Assembly: GCA_034769895.1 (NCBI GenBank)
Contig: CM068370.1
Location: 49,547,454 to 49,611,453 of the forward strand
Source: Magicicada septendecula
Lineage: Eukaryota > Arthropoda > Insecta > Hemiptera > Cicadidae
Direction of reading: 5' to 3'
Length of the DNA: 64,000 nt
Part shown: piece by piece, positions 58,533-64,000 of the stretch
How positions within the stretch are numbered: the first letter of the stretch is position 1
Layout: the number at the start of each line of letters is the position of its first letter
Translations under genes and position numbers: made by a program
Notes under the pieces: generated by a model
The model's database searches: none
Told to the model about the DNA's origin: nothing
What the model saw: only the letters and a program-made list of their open reading frames with translations

Positions 58533-59345
58533 ATAAAATCAACGTAAAGACCAGAGGCTTTCCTAATATGCCTTAAACTGCAATAAATGTGGAAAAACGT
58601 AAAAATATTTGTACAAGAATTAACTAAAATTAAAAATTTCTATTATTAGGAATGTGTAATTACAGAGGATATATGTGGAGTAAAGAGAATCGTCTTAGAA
58701 AAGGAATGTCTCTTTATTAACCAATATATTATGGACAGTATGCAAAAAAATTGAAACAACACGTAACTGGCAAACATATGTTTGGAGTGTATTAATTTAC
58801 ATGAATAAAAGAAGGCAATAGGTAATGTAACCAGGATAGAGATCGACTAGAGATGTGCGTAGAAAGGAAAGTGACTAGAGGTGGTTGGTTGGAAAAGAGG
58901 AAGAATATAAAAAAAATAATAATAAAAGTCCATCTATAAAATTAATTCTTTCTTTCACTTCAGTTAGACTATGATATGCTGTATGTACATTTGTACTCAC
59001 GTATTGTAGCAGAAAGCTAACAGTAGTCTTATATATTAGTTTCATACTTTTGTGAAGATTGCATCACTTTTCTCCTGCATGTGATATTTTTACTTTACCT
59101 TACAGCTGATGAGTAAACGCTTGGAAGTATATAACTAACATTAAAAAACGTTTAGATTTGTTTTGTTGTTGTTTTTCCAATAGTTTTCTCAGCCCTTTTT
59201 TAACTTCTCAAGTAAACATGCTCATTAACCTTGGAAAGCATTTTTATTCGTGTTTAAAAACAGGCTCCGCAAAACAGGCTCTGCCTCAGAAGATTCTAGA
59301 TTTACTTTTTTTATAAATAGCGCAATTAGTTTATACCATATATTT
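58533..59345. other. Anonymous DNA
   Basis: No recognisable feature. Confidence 0.4.
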
Positions 59346-59573
59346 ATATTATCGAATTGTAATTACTATTGCGAGTAGATTGTACTATTTTTAACCTTTT
59401 AACAAACCTGGAGCACGTTTATTCAGTATCAGTGTCTTCAAAAGAGTCTACTTGAATTGTTTTAGAAACCTCTGAAGATACTGATACAGTCAGTGAAACA
59501 GCGTCAGGTTTATTAAACAGTAAAAAATAGTACAATCTACTCGTAATAGTAATTACAATTTGATAATATAAGA
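59346..59573. repeat. Fold-back with complete hammerhead
   Basis: Arms at about 59346-59449 and 59467-59573 are inverse complements with mismatches, e.g. TTGTAATTACTATTGCGAGT and ACTCGTAATAGTAATTACAA. A short loop of roughly 17 nt separates them. The right arm holds a full hammerhead; the left arm's counterpart has a mutated core. No convincing target duplication was found. Confidence 0.82.
59466..59511 (+). ncRNA. Complete type I hammerhead ribozyme motif
   Basis: Stem I pairs AAACCT (59466-59471) with AGGTTT (59506-59511), six of six. CTGAAGA is at 59472-59478, then one unpaired T (59479). Helix II is ACTGA/TCAGT with loop TACAG (59480-59494). GAA is at 59495-59497. Helix III is AC/GT closed by loop AGC (59498-59504). 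The cleavage nucleotide is C (59505). This is the only copy whose helix III has its own loop, so it could fold as a monomer. The extra base after the core is shared with other motifs here and departs from the textbook helix II junction. Confidence 0.75.
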
Positions 59574-59819
59574 TTTCTGCTAGAAACTCAAGGACTTGCT
59601 TATAAAGAAATGATGCATATAATTTATACAATTTAGTTTACATCAGAGAATTTCTTGCAGCAAATATCGTAATTTATATTTAACTTACTATTTATTTTCC
59701 ACTCCCTTCAAGCATTAAGCCTGAGGCCTGTTGCGCTTCCTGGTATAATTCACGTCCAACCACTACCAGAGAGAAATCATCCACGAGAGGTGGCGAACCG
59801 CACGTGTTAGAAGGAGTTT

Positions 59820-59997
<178 letters not shown>

Positions 59998-60194
59998 CGC
60001 CCCAGCGCAGGCCGAGCCGTGACCTTGACTCGATCCAACGACTGCGGCACAGCCGTAGCGATTATGAGTCCCAAACAAAACCAATGTCCCGGTCTATGCC
60101 ACAGCTATTTATTTCGCTGTATAATTGTTGAACAAAACGATATAACTTCATGAAAATAAGTTAGTTTTTAATTTGATTTAAATATTGTAGAATC

Positions 60195-60668
60195 CACTTT
60201 ATTTTATTTTATTTACTTGTTAAAGTTACATGGATTCCAAATGATATGTGGTACTATACAAAGAACATTAGGAAGTAAGACAAGAAAAGACACCGAAATA
60301 AAATTCTATAAAGTAATGGCGACACCTGTTTTAGCTTATGGAAGTGAAACTAGGATGATGACGAGAAATGATAAGCGAAGCATACAAACAAGTGAAATGT
60401 AGTTCTTGAGAAAAACGAATGTTGTAGATCAAATGCGAAATGAAGATATAAGCTTAAGAACAGAGTTAATTGTATATTCTACGGCCAGCAGAATAAGGGA
60501 AGGAGAAAATAAAGTGGTGGCAGCATATCGAGAGAATGGAAGATGTGAGACTACCTAAACAAGTAATAAGGTACAGACCTCAAGGAAGACGAGATACAGG
60601 TAGACCAAGGTAAACCAATAAATGGCTTTAGTGAAGGCGGAACAGGCTGTAAGCCTACACCTTATTGT
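60195..60668 (+). pseudogene. LINE C-terminal end leading into GAA tail
   Basis: FQMICGTIQRTLGSKTRKDT, EIKFYKVMATPVLAYGSETR and NDKRSIQTSEM are followed, past stops, by FLRKTNVVDQMRNEDISLRT and SRIREGENKVVAAYRENGRC. AGGCT (60644-60648) and AGCCT (60652-60656) form the 3' hairpin directly before the tail. The same sequence recurs at 43440-43700. Confidence 0.82.
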
Positions 60669-60711
60669 GAAGAAGAAGAAGAAGAAGAAGAAGAAGAAGA
60701 AGAAGAAGAAG

Positions 60712-60743
<32 letters not shown>

Positions 60744-60783
60744 GAAGAAGAAGAAGAAGAAGAAGAAGAAGAAGAAGAAGAAG

Positions 60784-60813
<30 letters not shown>
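60669..60813 (+). repeat. (GAA)48 tail/microsatellite
   Basis: 145 bp of GAA with a single interruption (GTA at 60741-60743), continuous with the 3' end of the LINE copy. Long GAA tracts can form triplex DNA. Confidence 0.96.
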
Positions 60814-60814
<1 letters not shown>

Positions 60815-63800
60815 TACGGCTTTCAGAGTTTAGGAAGTATATAGGTTTTAAACTACATTACTTCAGCTGTTCCGCGAACAGTGTAGCAAGCAATACGCGT
60901 AGAGTGGCAGAGGATGCCAATATTCGGTTCGGTCGGTCAGTTAATTCCATCCAGCCTCAGGTGCATTCAAACTGTAAAAACTAAACGCTGTTTTCGGGGT
61001 TAATTTGTTGATTATTTTGCCTGAAAACCCTATTTTTTTGTCATTTGTTTGTTAATGACGTAACACGTATTTAAAGCACAGTTATTGGATGCTTTAAAAA
61101 AATCTTGACACATGACACAATGTGTTTTAAAAGTAAAACAAAATTTCAAAATTGATCATGTATCTTGATCACATTCAGTACGGTTTAGGCACTGTGAGGT
61201 AGTGAAACTATATGCAAAGTGCATCAAGGGAAATCATACACAGGCCTAGTATCCCTAGAAGTAAGCTACGTATTGAAAGCCCCAAATCGTTTATTTGGCC
61301 AAGTCTGAAATTGCTGTGCGACTGCTATGTATGTCGCACACGTCGACACAAAACGCCAACGTATCGTGTATTTCACAAAACGGGACTAATTTATGCAACA
61401 ATTTGGCAGATGCAGGATGTAACACATTACCGAATTGTATTCATTATTGCACTTACTGTCTGGAGACGCCTATAAATTTTTCTGTCTAATCAAGGTCGAA
61501 CAATCTGATATAATTCTGGAAGGCGAGTGCTATTTGCTATTTTGCCTATTGCTGATTGTTTTCATTATGTCAAAGTGACAGCTTCATCGCGAAATAACTT
61601 AAGCTTTGTTACGTATGTTTTCACACCACTATGTCTTAGAAGGGTGGATTCACACGCTAGAAAGAATTCAGTGACTTATTCAATTGTTTAATTTAATTAT
61701 TGAAAATTATGGTAACTTATTTAAATTTAAAAAAATCAAACTGAGATATTAGTTTCTGTTACCAGCGAGACGTAGGCATTCTGTTAGAGTTGTGACGTCT
61801 TTAAAAAATATTGTTGAATAAGACATCTACAGATAGGAGATTAAAATTCCAATATCTTTATAGTGGAAACAGCCCTCTGAAATCTTCTTTTGGGATGCGT
61901 TAAAGGCGTATTATTTTGTACGATAAAATCAATTGAGCACAGACGACTTTGGTATGCCTACGTAGGAAATGTTGAGTCAAGGCTATTAAATTCTTTGAAT
62001 TGCACCACGTTGTTGGCGACAAATATACAATTTTTGCTGGGCGCCAGAGATGTTAATAACAACTCTTATGTTCAGATGCTAATTAATAGATATTATATTT
62101 ACCCTTTTAATACATTTAAATATACATAACATATGATATTATCCCCATTTCAATTTGACAGGTTAATTACTTCTCAATTACTACTAACTTCTTATCGTTA
62201 GTTAATCATTACAAGAAATTCATGAATACAGTTAATATCATTTACTGTTTATGACCACTTAATTAGTCCATTGACTATGCTTTCGGATTTATGATCTTAA
62301 TTACACATTAATATTATTAATCATCAATAAAATATTAATGAGCACATAAACATTATTTATCACCAACAAAAGATTAATAAACACATATGAAATATTATTT
62401 ATCATTAACAAGATATTAATGAAACTAGAAAATCTCCTTCTTCCTCAACATAAATTAACATTAATCAATAACATGACTTAATATCTAACATTTCAGCAAT
62501 ATCAAACTATCATTCAAAATTTATATTATATATTTATACTTCATACTCCTATTCTAGGTCGTAAGATATAAAACTCTACAGCATCTGAACAATTCGTCGG
62601 TTCTTTTAGAACGAAAAGGGTTAACTGAGTAGACAAATATATTACATGCAATTATTTGATTACAACGTTAATGTGATACAGTTACTTGAAATCGCTTATC
62701 CATTCCTCCGTCTCGCTTGTTCCACACTTTACACATCACAACACAATTTGTATTACTCTGCTTTTATCGTATCCACCACACTCGCGATAATCATTCGTCT
62801 CCACGTCCTCCGAAACTCCGAACTTTTCATACGGTCGCGCACATAATAAATAAAACTTCTTCGCACTTGATGCCGCGCACAGAATAAATAATACTACTTG
62901 ACTGTTGATTGACGATTGGCTAATTTACTGAACGACTGAGTAATTAACTAACTAACTGATTGATTTCACTAACTAACTGACTGCGACTGTCTCTCTTGCT
63001 TTCACTGACTGACTCTCTTGCTTTCCTGCATCAGTTACTTTTATAGTTTCACCGAAACTTCCCTTACTACCGCTACTCTTAAAATTACCATCATTGGCTG
63101 AAATTCGAACTTGTTGCCGGTAAGTTTAAAATTGTCCAGTAACCACTCGAAATAACTTCGCGCGCAGAGGTGACGCTTTTTCTAATTGGTGAATTCTTAT
63201 AGACGCGCACTTTTTGCCGCGAGACCGTTTTCTCGTTAAAAACGGAAATCTGCTTTCTCCACCACCCTCGTTTATGACGTTTCACTCATTGTATTTTGAA
63301 GGCCGAAAACACCCTAAATCTAACGGTACTGCCTATTTTTTGCTGTTTTTTAGCAAACAAAGCGTTTTATGTCTTTACGACATAGAAAGTTGTACTTACA
63401 ATACAATTTTACTTTGGGTCGGCGTCAATGTGTCGCCTCGCCCATACACACCTCTCACTTATATAACGACTATGCAGTATAATTCTCATCTGTATGTTTA
63501 TTTATTAACGATACTAAAATTAATATTAATAGTTTACATCGAAATATGTAATTGATCTAAGTGTGTTTTACTATACAACTAGCTGTAACCGATAGTGTTA
63601 TGTTACAAGGCCAGTATGAGAATTGAGCGGTTGCTAACCACGTTTGGCACACGAATACTACAACATTAAGATTGAAGATCCAAGATCTTGTCCCCCTTGA
63701 GACATTACACGACACGACTGCACCGAGAGTCGATCAAGGCACACAAGCATATAAACAATATGAACGGGAGTAAACTTTGAAGCTAAACACCGCTTGGTAC

Positions 63801-64000
63801 CATCACTCACATTGTGGTTATGGTCACGTTGTTGTTGGGATTGTGGTTTTCTCTCACTGCAGGTCCGCTACTGACTCGGGAACAATACAAGGTAAATTTA
63901 TATGACTGGAAGAACGGTGAGCCAGTCAGATTCAGACACAATTCGAAAAGTAAATAGAAATGATGCAGCCTGTATCAATCGGAATACTCATTAGGAATAC
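60814..64000. other. Anonymous DNA to window end
   Basis: Short frames at 61212-61475 and 63214-63555 show no family resemblance. An ACTA/ACTG-rich simple stretch lies at 62935-63020, with two copies of ACTCTCTTGCTTTC-like sequence. No TE termini recognised. Confidence 0.4.

Noticed and set aside
63570-63595. Minus-strand GGTTACAGCTAGT as a Helitron 3' end
   Set aside because: Partial likeness to the 11123 terminus, but no 12-bp hairpin and no matching 5' end were found.

Overview
The window reads as non-coding DNA from an animal nuclear genome. It is AT-rich, contains no operons and no complete host gene, and is saturated with transposable elements (TEs). The TE mix points to an arthropod, most likely an insect with a large repeat-rich genome: a Tc1/mariner relative with DD82E spacing, mariner fragments, PIF/Harbinger, hAT MITEs, a Helitron, many 5'-truncated non-LTR retrotransposon tails and one R1-like fragment. 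The species is not determinable from the sequence. No tRNA, rRNA or CRISPR array was found.

Layout. 1-6.4 kb: a fold-back retro-insertion with two inverted hammerhead-ribozyme motifs (953-1261), a TA-flanked DD82E transposon with a broken transposase (2230-4263), a second decayed transposase of the same family (about 4690-5180, minus) and a LINE tail. 6.7-16 kb: two members of a composite repeat family here called RepA. The second is a head-to-tail dimer carrying about 18 tandem units of about 161 bp. Between them lies a hAT MITE interrupted by a non-autonomous Helitron. 16-21 kb: further hAT MITEs, an orphan TATA/initiator/heat-shock-element promoter (18155-18366, minus), a Harbinger MITE with a captured transposase exon, and a perfect palindrome with 72-bp arms. 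21-30 kb: mostly anonymous AT-rich DNA plus an inverted repeat partner, LINE tails and a mariner scrap. 30.1-33.1 kb: an imperfect fold-back followed directly by 38 copies of a 75-bp repeat. 33-39.9 kb: LINE fragments, one with a clear target-site duplication, mariner fragments, a hAT MITE and RepA copy 3. 40-51 kb: sparse anonymous DNA, long microsatellites, LINE tails and a fold-back. 51-60 kb: RepA copies 4-6, a hammerhead fold-back inserted into copy 4, a hAT-like MITE, LINE fragments, and a fold-back with the best complete hammerhead (59466-59511). 59.8-60.8 kb: (GT)88 and a LINE ending in (GAA)48. The remainder is anonymous.

The main result is a recurring RNA motif that protein-based annotation would miss: CTGANGA, a short hairpin, GAA, a self-complementary 4-8 nt helix III (ACGT, AAGCTT or AACCGGTT) and then the cleavage nucleotide. 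This is the type I hammerhead ribozyme plan, in the minimal form I recall from Penelope-like retroelements. It sits in or beside six long inverted repeats and inside RepA, and a degenerate version appears in the 75-bp array. Two insertions have 13-14 bp target-site duplications, one has an empty-site paralogue, and one pair of arms shows a compensatory base-pair change in stem I. A second RNA signal is a covarying hairpin directly upstream of the (GAA)n tail of a LINE family, which appears to seed long GAA microsatellites.
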